Source: DASWHK01 sp036398215
GTDB lineage: Bacteria; Acidobacteriota; UBA890
Reading direction: 5' to 3'
Assembly (NCBI GenBank): GCA_036398215.1
Contig: DASWHK010000263.1
Span: forward strand, 1 to 54,657
Length of the DNA: 54,657 nt
In this document: positions 46,763 to 53,495 of the stretch, in pieces
Position numbering within the stretch: position 1 is the stretch's first letter
Layout: each line of letters opens with the position of its first letter
Translations under genes and position numbers: made by a program
Notes under the pieces: model-generated
Databases searched by the model: none
Told to the model about the DNA's origin: nothing
What the model saw: only the letters and a program-made list of their open reading frames with translations

Positions 46763-47586
46763 CGCAGCGCGCCCTCCAACGCCGTGGCCGCGTCGGTCCT
46801 CTCGTCGCGATACTTGACGATCATCGGGGCGTTGAGGTGGAGGTTGCGCTCGCGGGCGAAGGGGGCGGTGGCGGGGCGGCTGCCGGGGACGACGACGGCG
46901 CCGGCGGGGATCTCGCGGCGCAGCTCGGCGCCGTTGACCAGGTCGTAGACGACGCTCGAGGCGGTCAGCACGACGCCGGCGGCGAGCACGGCGCGCTCGC
47001 GCACGACGACGCCCTCGAAGACGCCGGCCAGGGCGCCGACGAAGACGTCGTCCTCGATCACAACCGGCAAGGCGCCGGCCGGCTCGAGCACGCCGCCGAG
47101 CTGGGCGCCGGCGCTGAGGTGGACGCGCTCGCCGACCTGGGCGCAGGAGCCGACCAGCGCGTGGCTGTCGACCATGGTGCCGGCGCCGACCCAGGCGCCG
47201 ACGTTGATGAAGGCGGGGGGCATGATCACCACGCCCCTGGCGACGTGGGCGCCGCGCCGCACGCTCGAGCCGCCCTGCACCAGGCGGACGCCGTCGTCGA
47301 TCGTGAAGCGGCGGGCGGGAAAGGCGGCCTTGTCGAAGAAGCCGTAGCCCGGCCCTTCGAGCTCGACCGTCCTGGTGCGCTTGAAACCGGCGAGGATGGC
47401 GCGCTTGATCCAGGCGTTGGCGACCCAGACGCCGCCGGCACCGCGCTCGGCGGAGCGCAGGGTGCCGGCTTCGAGGTGGTCGAGCAGGGCCGCGTGGGCG
47501 CGCTCGGCGTCCGGATCGGCGACGATCTCCTCGGGGCTACGATCGAAGAAGGCGCGCAGAGCGGCAGAGTCCATCGCGGGGCTCAC
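46759..47586 (-). CDS. dapD: 2,3,4,5-tetrahydropyridine-2,6-dicarboxylate N-succinyltransferase
   Basis: 275-residue left-handed beta-helix acyltransferase using succinyl-CoA in the succinylase branch of lysine/DAP synthesis. Hexapeptide repeats run from about 110 to 240 (VRRGAHVARGVVIMPPAFINVGAW, read in two halves, then GSCAQVGERVHLSAGAQLGGV and VIEDDVFVGALAGVFEGVVV). The length matches DapD. The start is GTG at 47586, overlapping the stop of the 18-codon ORF (GTGA) with GAGG 7 nt before. The stop overlaps the dapC ATG. The region before it is a tandem copy of the dapA end. Confidence 0.94.
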   Translation of the reverse strand: MSPAMDSAALRAFFDRSPEEIVADPDAERAHAALLDHLEAGTLRSAERGAGGVWVANAWIKRAILAGFKRTRTVELEGPGYGFFDKAAFPARRFTIDDGVRLVQGGSSVRRGAHVARGVVIMPPAFINVGAWVGAGTMVDSHALVGSCAQVGERVHLSAGAQLGGVLEPAGALPVVIEDDVFVGALAGVFEGVVVRERAVLAAGVVLTASSVVYDLVNGAELRREIPAGAVVVPGSRPATAPFARERNLHLNAPMIVKYRDERTDAATALEGALR

Positions 47587-47639
47587 GACAGCACCTCGCG
47601 GGCGGCGTCCCTCCCTACGGCGTCGATCGCGGCGCTCAC
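47583..47639 (-). CDS. 18-codon coupling ORF between dapA and dapD
   Basis: GTG at 47639 overlaps the dapA TGA (GTGA) and has GGAGG 7 nt upstream. The reading frame (VSAAIDAVGRDAAREVLS) stops at a TGA that in turn overlaps the dapD GTG. It arose from a 53-bp tandem duplication of the dapA/dapD junction, shown by 28 identities in 32 bases around the two GTGAGC sites. It probably relays ribosomes from dapA to dapD; the peptide itself need not matter. Confidence 0.55.
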   Translation of the reverse strand: MSAAIDAVGRDAAREVLS

Positions 47640-48550
47640 GACAGCGCCTCCCGGCACGTGGCGAGCGCCTCCCGCAGACGCTCGCGGGTGGCGTCCTGCG
47701 CCCGGGTCAACGGCAAGCGCAGGGCATCGCCGGCGATATCGAGCAACGCCAGGCCGGCCTTCACGGGGATCGGGTTGGACTCCACGAAACAGGCGTCGAT
47801 CACCGGCAGCAACGCCGCGTTGAGTCGCTGCGCCGTCGCCAGGTCGCCGGCGCGGGCGGCCTCGACGAGCTGCTTGATGGGGCCGGGCAGCAGATTGCCG
47901 ACCACCGACACCAGGCCGACCCCGCCGACGGCGATGGTTCCCAGCGCCAGGTTGTCGTCGCCCGACAGCAGCTGCTTGCCGGCCGGCAGCGTGCGGGCGA
48001 TCTCGCCGATCTGCGCCAGGCTGCCGGACGACTCCTTGACCGCCACCACCTGCGGGTTCTCCCACAGGCGGGAGAGGGCGGCGGGGGCGAGGTTCAGGCC
48101 CGTGCGGCCGGGAACGTTGTAGACGATGAGCGGCAGGCCGGGGGCGGCGGCGGCGACCGCCTCGAAGTGCGCCACCAGCCCGGCGGTCACCGGCTTGTTG
48201 TAGTAGGGGGTCACCACCAGGGCGCCGTCCGCCCCCAGCTCCTGGGCGCGCCGCGTCATGGCGGCGGCGTGCACCGTGTTGTTGTGGCCGGTGCCCACCA
48301 CCACCTGCCGCCCATCGGCCTCCTCCAGGCAAAGCTCGATCAGAGCGTCGCGCTCGTCGTCCTCCAAAGTGGCGGCCTCGCCGGTGGAGCCGAGCACCAG
48401 GAGGACATCGGTGCCGCCCCCCACGACGTGCCGCACCAGCCGCCGGAAGCCGTCCAGATCGACCTTGCCGTCGCCGGTGAACGGCGTCGCCAGGGCCACC
48501 GCGAGGCCGGAGAAGTCGCTGCCCCGGCCCGCGCTCGTCGCTGCTGCCAT
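47636..48550 (-). CDS. dapA: 4-hydroxy-tetrahydrodipicolinate synthase
   Basis: 304-residue TIM-barrel aldolase that condenses pyruvate with aspartate semialdehyde, the first committed step to DAP and lysine. LGSTGEAATLEDDER contains the catalytic Thr motif, VTPYYNKPV and YNVPGRTG give the active-site Tyr and Arg, and VAVKESSG has the Schiff-base Lys. The start region (MAAATSAGRGSDF) is slightly longer than usual. GAGGGAAGATGG gives a Shine-Dalgarno just before the ATG. It follows lysC after a 183-nt gap with no gene. Its last codons and stop are repeated in the duplicated junction to dapD. Confidence 0.95.
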   Translation of the reverse strand: MAAATSAGRGSDFSGLAVALATPFTGDGKVDLDGFRRLVRHVVGGGTDVLLVLGSTGEAATLEDDERDALIELCLEEADGRQVVVGTGHNNTVHAAAMTRRAQELGADGALVVTPYYNKPVTAGLVAHFEAVAAAAPGLPLIVYNVPGRTGLNLAPAALSRLWENPQVVAVKESSGSLAQIGEIARTLPAGKQLLSGDDNLALGTIAVGGVGLVSVVGNLLPGPIKQLVEAARAGDLATAQRLNAALLPVIDACFVESNPIPVKAGLALLDIAGDALRLPLTRAQDATRERLREALATCREALS

Positions 48551-48733
48551 CTTCCCTCCTCGCGATCAAGAAGCTTCACGCGACCGCAGCTTCATCCATC
48601 AGGGTCGGCCGCAGCCGATCGGCAACGACCGAGAACCCCCGTATCCAAGCTCTGCTTCCTCATTCGCGTGCTCACCGGCCCCCTCCCCCCCACCCGGCCT
48701 CGCCGTCCTGCAGCCTGCCGGCAGGCGCCGCAC

Positions 48734-50086
48734 TCACTCGAACAACGCCTTGTGCAGCCGCTCGATGACGGCCGGCACGTGGGCGGCCTCGACCACGAGG
48801 CTCAAGTTGATCTCGTTGGCGCCCATCGAGATCATCTCGACGTTGATGCCCTCGATGGCCCCGAAGACCTTGGCGCTCAACCCGGCGGTGTGCTTGAGCC
48901 GCTCGCCGACCACCGCCACGATGGCGCGCCCTTCCGCCACCGTCACCGACGAGAACTCGCCGAGCTCGGCGAGCAGCGGCTTGATCGGCGCGTCGGACGG
49001 CACCGTCATCGAGACGCTGACCTCAGCGGTGGCGATCAGGTCGACGTCGATCTGGTGGCGGCCGAAGACCTCGAACAGCCGCTCCAGGAAGCCGCTGTTC
49101 TCAAGCATACGCGTCGAGGTGACGGTAATCACCGTAATCCCCGAGCGACTGGCGAGCGCCGTGACGGGCCGGCCGCTGTTGACCTCGGCGGTGATCGTCG
49201 TGAAGCGGCCGCCGGGCCGCTCGGTGTGGCGCACCGACACCGGGATGCCGGCGCGCACGGCGGGCTGGATCGTCGCCGGGTGCAGGACCTTGGCGCCGAA
49301 CGACGCCAGCTCGGCGGCCTCGGCGAAGCTCAGCCGCTCGATGTGCTGGGCCTCGGGGACGAGGCGCGGATCGCCGGTGAAGACGCCCTCGACGTCGGTC
49401 CAGATCTGCACCTCGGAGGCATCGATGGCGGCGCCCAGCAGCGCGGCGCTGTAGTCGCTGCCACCGCGGCCCAGCGTCGTGGTGACGCCGGCCTCGGTGG
49501 CGCCGACGTAGCCCTGGGTGACGACGGCGCGCCCCGGCCCGGCGTGCGGCACCAGCAGCGCCGCGGCGAGCTCGCGGATGGCCGCCTCGTCGGGGCGGGC
49601 GCGCCCGAAGCGGTCGTCGGTCCGCATCACGGTGCGGGCGTCGACGCGGGTCACCGGGACGCCCTGCGCCTCCAGATGGGCGGTGAACACCAGCGTCGAG
49701 AGGCGCTCGCCGAAGCTGGCGATGGCGTCGGCGGAGCGCGGGCTGAGCTCGCGCAGCAGGGTGACGCCGCGGACCAGCAGCTTGAGCTCGTCGACGCGCT
49801 TGTCGAGCTCGGCGTCCAGCGCCGCCGGCGCCTCGCCGCCGAACAGCTCGGCGGCGGCGGCCAGATGCTTGCGCTTGATCTCGGCCACCTTCTCCAGCGC
49901 CTCGCTCAGCTTGCCGCCCTCGGCCGCCGTCGAGGCCGCCAGCAGCGCGTTGGTGACCCCCGACATGGCCGAAAGGACGACGACGGGCCCCTGCGGCAGC
50001 GCCTCGCGCACCAGCTCGCCGACCCGCCGCATGTTGGCGGCATCGCCCACCGACGTGCCGCCGAACTTCATGATCACCAGGCTCAC
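48734..50086 (-). CDS. lysC: aspartate kinase
   Basis: 450-residue monofunctional aspartokinase. The N-terminal kinase domain starts VIMKFGGTSVGDAANMRRV and includes GYVGATEAGVTTTLGRGGSDYSAALL (read as GYVGATEAGVTTTLGRGG then SDYSAALLG). Two C-terminal ACT domains (about 315-445) bind lysine or threonine for feedback control (GITVITVTSTRMLENSGFL and AIVAVVGERLKHTAGL). The GTG at 50086 follows GAGG by 8 nt and begins the conserved N-terminus; an in-frame ATG at 50122 would add 12 unconserved residues. Its length and kinase-ACT-ACT order match class III (E. coli LysC-like) enzymes. It lies 49 nt after asd in the same operon. Confidence 0.95.
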   Translation of the reverse strand: MSLVIMKFGGTSVGDAANMRRVGELVREALPQGPVVVLSAMSGVTNALLAASTAAEGGKLSEALEKVAEIKRKHLAAAAELFGGEAPAALDAELDKRVDELKLLVRGVTLLRELSPRSADAIASFGERLSTLVFTAHLEAQGVPVTRVDARTVMRTDDRFGRARPDEAAIRELAAALLVPHAGPGRAVVTQGYVGATEAGVTTTLGRGGSDYSAALLGAAIDASEVQIWTDVEGVFTGDPRLVPEAQHIERLSFAEAAELASFGAKVLHPATIQPAVRAGIPVSVRHTERPGGRFTTITAEVNSGRPVTALASRSGITVITVTSTRMLENSGFLERLFEVFGRHQIDVDLIATAEVSVSMTVPSDAPIKPLLAELGEFSSVTVAEGRAIVAVVGERLKHTAGLSAKVFGAIEGINVEMISMGANEINLSLVVEAAHVPAVIERLHKALFE

Positions 50087-50135
50087 GGCCCGTCCTCGAG
50101 GGGCACCGCCTCGTCCCACCATTCGACGCGACCGA

Positions 50136-51191
50136 TCACGTCAGCAAACCTTTGGCATACGCCAGCTCGGCGTTGAGCACCGAGGCCCCGGCGGCGCCGC
50201 GCTGCGTGTTGTGCCCCAGCAGGCTGAACTTGATGCCGAGCAGCGGGCAGCGGCGGATGCGGCCGACGTGCACCGGCATGCCGCCGGTGCGCTCGACGTC
50301 GAGACGGGGCTGCGGCCGGTCGGGCTGCGCGTGCAGGCGGATCGGCGGTTGTGGCGCGCTGTGCAGGCCGAGGCGCTGCGGCTCCGGGTTCCAGCTCCGC
50401 ATCGCCTCCTCGACGTCGGCCGGCGGCGGGTCGCCCTGCAAGCGCACCGACACCGCCTCCATGTGGCCGTCGACCACCGCGGCCCGGTGGCAGAGCGCCG
50501 AGATCTCGAATCCGGCGGGCTGGAACGACTCGCCGTCAAAGCCGCCCAGCATCTTGGGCGTCTCCTCCTCCACCTTCTCCTCCTCGGAGCCGATGTAGGG
50601 GATGATGTTGCCGAGGATGTCGAGGCTGGCGACCCCGGGGTAGCCGGCGCCGCTGACCCCCTGCATCGACGTCATCATCACCGCCTCGATGCCGAACGTC
50701 TCCTGCAGCGGCCCCAAACCCATTACCAGCACCGTCGCCGTGCAGTTCGGGTTGCAGACGATGCCGCCCCGCCAGCCGCGGCCGCGGCGCTGCACCTCGA
50801 GCATGCCGAGGTGGGCGGCGTTGACCTCGGGGACCAGCAGCGGCACGTCGGCCGCCATCCGGTGGGCCGAGGCGTTCGAGAAGACCACCGCGCCGGTCGC
50901 CGCGAAGGCCGGCTCAATCTCCCGCGCCGGCGCCGTATCGAGCGCCGAGAAGACCACCGGCGCGCCCACCGCCTGCGGATCGCACGCCGCAACGACGCTC
51001 TCCTCGAGTCCCCCGTAAGCCCGGCTGCCGAGCCGCCACGAGCAGGCCTCCGCGTACCGCTTGCCGGCGCTCGCCTCGCTGGCGGCGAGGTGGCGGATCT
51101 CGAAGAGCGGGTGGTCGGCGAGCCGCTCCACGAACCGCTGGCCGACAACGCCCGTAGCGCCGAGGATCGTCACCGGGATGCGCTCTGCCAT
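50136..51191 (-). CDS. asd: aspartate-semialdehyde dehydrogenase
   Basis: 351-residue NADP-dependent enzyme reducing aspartyl phosphate to aspartate semialdehyde. The N-terminal Rossmann motif is ILGATGVVGQRFVERL and the catalytic Cys is in VCNPNCTATVLVMGLGPL. The substrate region MQGVSGAGYPGV and the His in HMEAVSVRLQGD are present. The form is the archaeal/fungal-like (type 2) branch, judged by the PNC-TATVL pattern and length. The ATG at 51191 has AAGGAG upstream and is preferred over an ATG at 51305 that would add unconserved residues. It is first in the asd-lysC-dapA-dapD-dapC operon. Confidence 0.95.
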   Translation of the reverse strand: MAERIPVTILGATGVVGQRFVERLADHPLFEIRHLAASEASAGKRYAEACSWRLGSRAYGGLEESVVAACDPQAVGAPVVFSALDTAPAREIEPAFAATGAVVFSNASAHRMAADVPLLVPEVNAAHLGMLEVQRRGRGWRGGIVCNPNCTATVLVMGLGPLQETFGIEAVMMTSMQGVSGAGYPGVASLDILGNIIPYIGSEEEKVEEETPKMLGGFDGESFQPAGFEISALCHRAAVVDGHMEAVSVRLQGDPPPADVEEAMRSWNPEPQRLGLHSAPQPPIRLHAQPDRPQPRLDVERTGGMPVHVGRIRRCPLLGIKFSLLGHNTQRGAAGASVLNAELAYAKGLLT

Positions 51192-51261
51192 GCTTGCTCC
51201 TTTCCGAGGTCGAGTGTAGCGGAGCCCGGAGGAGCATAACGCAGCGGCTTCCGGGAGCCCG

Positions 51262-51648
51262 TCAGACCCTGTAGATCGGAATCTTGAGCTTTCGCGCCAC
51301 GGCAATCATGCGGGCGTCGTAGCTGGCGAGCTCGACCTTGACGGACATCTCCCGAAGGAACTCGACGGTCGCGAGGTGGAGCGCATCGAGCGTACGGACC
51401 GGCGACGGAAAGGGATCCACCGCCCTCGCCAGCACGGGAGCAATCATCTCCAGCATCGCGACCCGCCCCAAGATGGACTGCACGGCCTCCCCGTGGCTGC
51501 GGGTCAGCTTCTTCGCGTGGATACGGGTCCACAGCTCATACTCCAGCAGCCGGCTGCACACGAGATCCTCTTCCCAGAGTCTGTCCGGCGGAACACGATC
51601 TTCCGCAAGCAGGTAAGCGAGTGCCACCGACGTGTCGAGGTAAATCAC
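51262..51648 (-). CDS. PIN-domain toxin (VapC-like ribonuclease), second module
   Basis: 128-residue PIN-domain protein. Acidic residues: Asp in VIYLDTSVALAYLL, Glu in CSRLLEYELWTRI, Asp in RTLDALHLATVEFL and Asp in LASYDARMIAVARKL. The GTG at 51648 overlaps the antitoxin stop (GTGA) and gives the standard PIN N-terminus; an ATG at 51750 inside the antitoxin would add a nonhomologous extension. It is a different subfamily from the toxin at 35910. It lies between the dipeptide epimerase and asd, 70 nt before the asd start. Confidence 0.9.
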   Translation of the reverse strand: MIYLDTSVALAYLLAEDRVPPDRLWEEDLVCSRLLEYELWTRIHAKKLTRSHGEAVQSILGRVAMLEMIAPVLARAVDPFPSPVRTLDALHLATVEFLREMSVKVELASYDARMIAVARKLKIPIYRV

Positions 51649-51932
51649 CGGTCCGCTCTGTCTTCCGAGAGCTCCCGCTCGAGCGTGGACCAGTTCGTAA
51701 CCGGCTTCCTCACCGGCTTGAGCTTCCCGGTAATGGGAGGGCGGAGCCACCCCTTGCGCACGATCTCCGCGAGCAACGCGTCGCCGACGTTGTCGGCACG
51801 CCCGGCTCGCGGGGGGCCGATCTCGGCCACCACCGTGTCCCGGTCCGTCACGAGGATCGTCTCCCCGGCCGCCGCCAGTCGAACGTACTCGCTCAGCTTG
51901 TTCTTGAGGATCTTCAGCCCAACCGCACGCAT
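51645..51932 (-). CDS. Phd/YefM-type antitoxin, second module
   Basis: 95-residue antitoxin with the Phd/YefM N-terminal fold (MRAVGLKILKNKLSEYVRLA, then ETILVTDRDTVVAEIGP) and a charged C-terminal tail that would embrace the PIN toxin. It is coupled to the toxin by a GTGA overlap. The ATG lies 10 nt after a perfect inverted repeat that is the likely autoregulatory operator. Confidence 0.88.
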   Translation of the reverse strand: MRAVGLKILKNKLSEYVRLAAAGETILVTDRDTVVAEIGPPRAGRADNVGDALLAEIVRKGWLRPPITGKLKPVRKPVTNWSTLERELSEDRADR

Positions 51933-51942
51933 ACCGACAATA

Positions 51943-51960
51943 GTAGCTTCCGGTAGCTAC
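51943..51960. promoter_or_regulatory. operator-like palindrome of the second Phd/PIN module
   Basis: Perfect arms GTAGCT (51943-51948) and AGCTAC (51955-51960) around 6 nt (TCCGGT), 10 nt upstream of the antitoxin start. Its sequence differs from the palindrome of the first module, so cross-regulation is unlikely. Confidence 0.5.
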
Positions 51961-52054
51961 GTTTTCTATCAGGCAATCGAGAAACCGACTGTCGCTACTT
52001 GATCTCCTGGCAAGAACGCCTTGCGCCCCTCATCGCGGGTGGACGGCAGAGCAC

Positions 52055-53119
52055 CTACTCCAACGTGCAACCGAAGCCCGGCCGCTCCGACGGATAGAGC
52101 GTGCCGTCGCGCAGGATCACCGTGCCGTCGGTGGGATCGTCGATCAGATCGAGGTGGCCGTCGAGATCCGCGTAGGTCACCGACGGCCGCGCCAGCGCGA
52201 AGTGCAGGCCGGCGGCGATGCCCAGCGCCGCCTCGTCCATGCAGCCGACCATCGTGTGGACGCCGACCGCCGCGCCGACGGCGGAAACCCGCATCGCCTC
52301 GTCGATGCCGCCGACCTTCATGAGCTTGACGTTGAGCAGGTCGACGAGCCGCTCGCCGGCCAGCTTGAACGCATCGCCGCGGTCCAGCAGGCTCTCGTCA
52401 GCCATCACCGCGGTCGCCGGGTTCAAGGTCAGCGGCCCGAGCTGGTCGGGATGCTCGCTGGGCGTCGGCTGCTCGAGGATCTCGAGGTCCGCCGCCCGCA
52501 CCGCGGCCAGAAAGCGCTGCGCCTGCTCGACCGTGTACCCCTGGTTGGCGTCGAAGCGCAGCTCGATCTTCGGCCCCACCGCCTCCCGCACCTTCACGAC
52601 CCGCGCGATGTCGTCCTCGACGTCGCGCCCCCCCTTGAGCTTGAGCGCCCGAAACCCCTGCCCCACCCGGTCGCGGGCCCGCCGCACCGTCTCGTCCTCG
52701 GGCAGGATCCCGATCGTCACGCTGGTCTCCATGCAATCGCGAAACCCGCCCAGCAGCCGCCACACCGGCAGCCCGGCCGCCTTGCCCATCAGGTCGAGCA
52801 GCGCCATGTCCACCGCGGCCAGCGCCGCCGGCAACTCCCCCAACGCCTCCCGCAACGGCACGAGAACCTGCATGCGCCGCAACGGGTCGGCCCCCAGCAG
52901 CGCCTCCCGCACCGGCCCGGCGAGCGCCGCTGCCACCATCTCGGGCGTCTCGTCGGTAACATGCGCATCCGGCGCCGCACACCCGACCCCCCGCATACCC
53001 CCGTCGGTCTCGACGCGAAGAAAGATGTTGGGCGCCGTGTCGTAGCTCTCGTAGGCGATCGCGTAGGGCTCGCCGAGCTTCAGGTCGAGACGCCAGCTTT
53101 CCACCTGCGTGATTCTCAT
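52055..53119 (-). CDS. enolase-superfamily dipeptide epimerase (L-Ala-D/L-Glu epimerase-like)
   Basis: 354-residue muconate-lactonising/mandelate-racemase type barrel. Acid-base residues Lys162 in FRALKLKGG and Lys268 in NVKLMKVGG flank the barrel as in dipeptide epimerases. Metal ligands are Asp190 (RFDANQGY), Glu216 (EILEQP) and Asp241 (MADES). The DLD motif at 318-320 is where Ala-Glu epimerases bind the dipeptide amino group. These enzymes convert L-Ala-D-Glu from peptidoglycan to L-Ala-L-Glu; DgcA, in the same branch, acts with the DUF1611 protein DgcN on N-acetyl-D-glutamate. A DUF1611 gene lies about 9 kb away. Which substrate applies is open. Confidence 0.88.
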   Translation of the reverse strand: MRITQVESWRLDLKLGEPYAIAYESYDTAPNIFLRVETDGGMRGVGCAAPDAHVTDETPEMVAAALAGPVREALLGADPLRRMQVLVPLREALGELPAALAAVDMALLDLMGKAAGLPVWRLLGGFRDCMETSVTIGILPEDETVRRARDRVGQGFRALKLKGGRDVEDDIARVVKVREAVGPKIELRFDANQGYTVEQAQRFLAAVRAADLEILEQPTPSEHPDQLGPLTLNPATAVMADESLLDRGDAFKLAGERLVDLLNVKLMKVGGIDEAMRVSAVGAAVGVHTMVGCMDEAALGIAAGLHFALARPSVTYADLDGHLDLIDDPTDGTVILRDGTLYPSERPGFGCTLE

Positions 53120-53495
53120 CGTGCTCTCGCCGCTCGCCCCCGCGGGCGGACGCGCCAGCCCTTCGAGGTACTCAGGAGTATCAGCGACGCCTCATGCATT
53201 CCGCGGCGCCCCGCCGAGCGGTGAATCTAGCAGGAGCCACGTATCCACGTGCTGCCGACGAAGTGGCCCGTCGCCGGTGCGGATCGCGTGGATCGGATCG
53301 TCCGCCCGTATCTGAAGGCCTTGCAATGAAACGAGAACGAGCGAGCGGCCTGGCCCAGTCCGTAGAGCGGCTGATCCGGGCTCTTGCACGGAACTGTGAC
53401 AGGCTGTGACGTCAAGCTGCCGCGCAGCCCGTGCTACGGGCGCTGCCCGGCTCACTTCGCGAACGACAAGGGCGCGGCATGACGAAGGCCGCAAG
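53120..53495. other. 376-nt intergenic region with a tRNA-like fragment
   Basis: No gene is supported. At 53345-53380 the sequence looks like the 5' half of a tRNA (GGCCCAGTCCGTAGAGC followed by GGCTGATCCG) but the D-stem is mispaired and no 3' half follows, so it is at best a remnant. At about 53420-53450 arms CCCGT and ACGGG around GCT form a hairpin without a T-run, just beyond the end of the leftward TPR gene. The region should also hold the epimerase promoter, which I cannot place. Confidence 0.4.
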
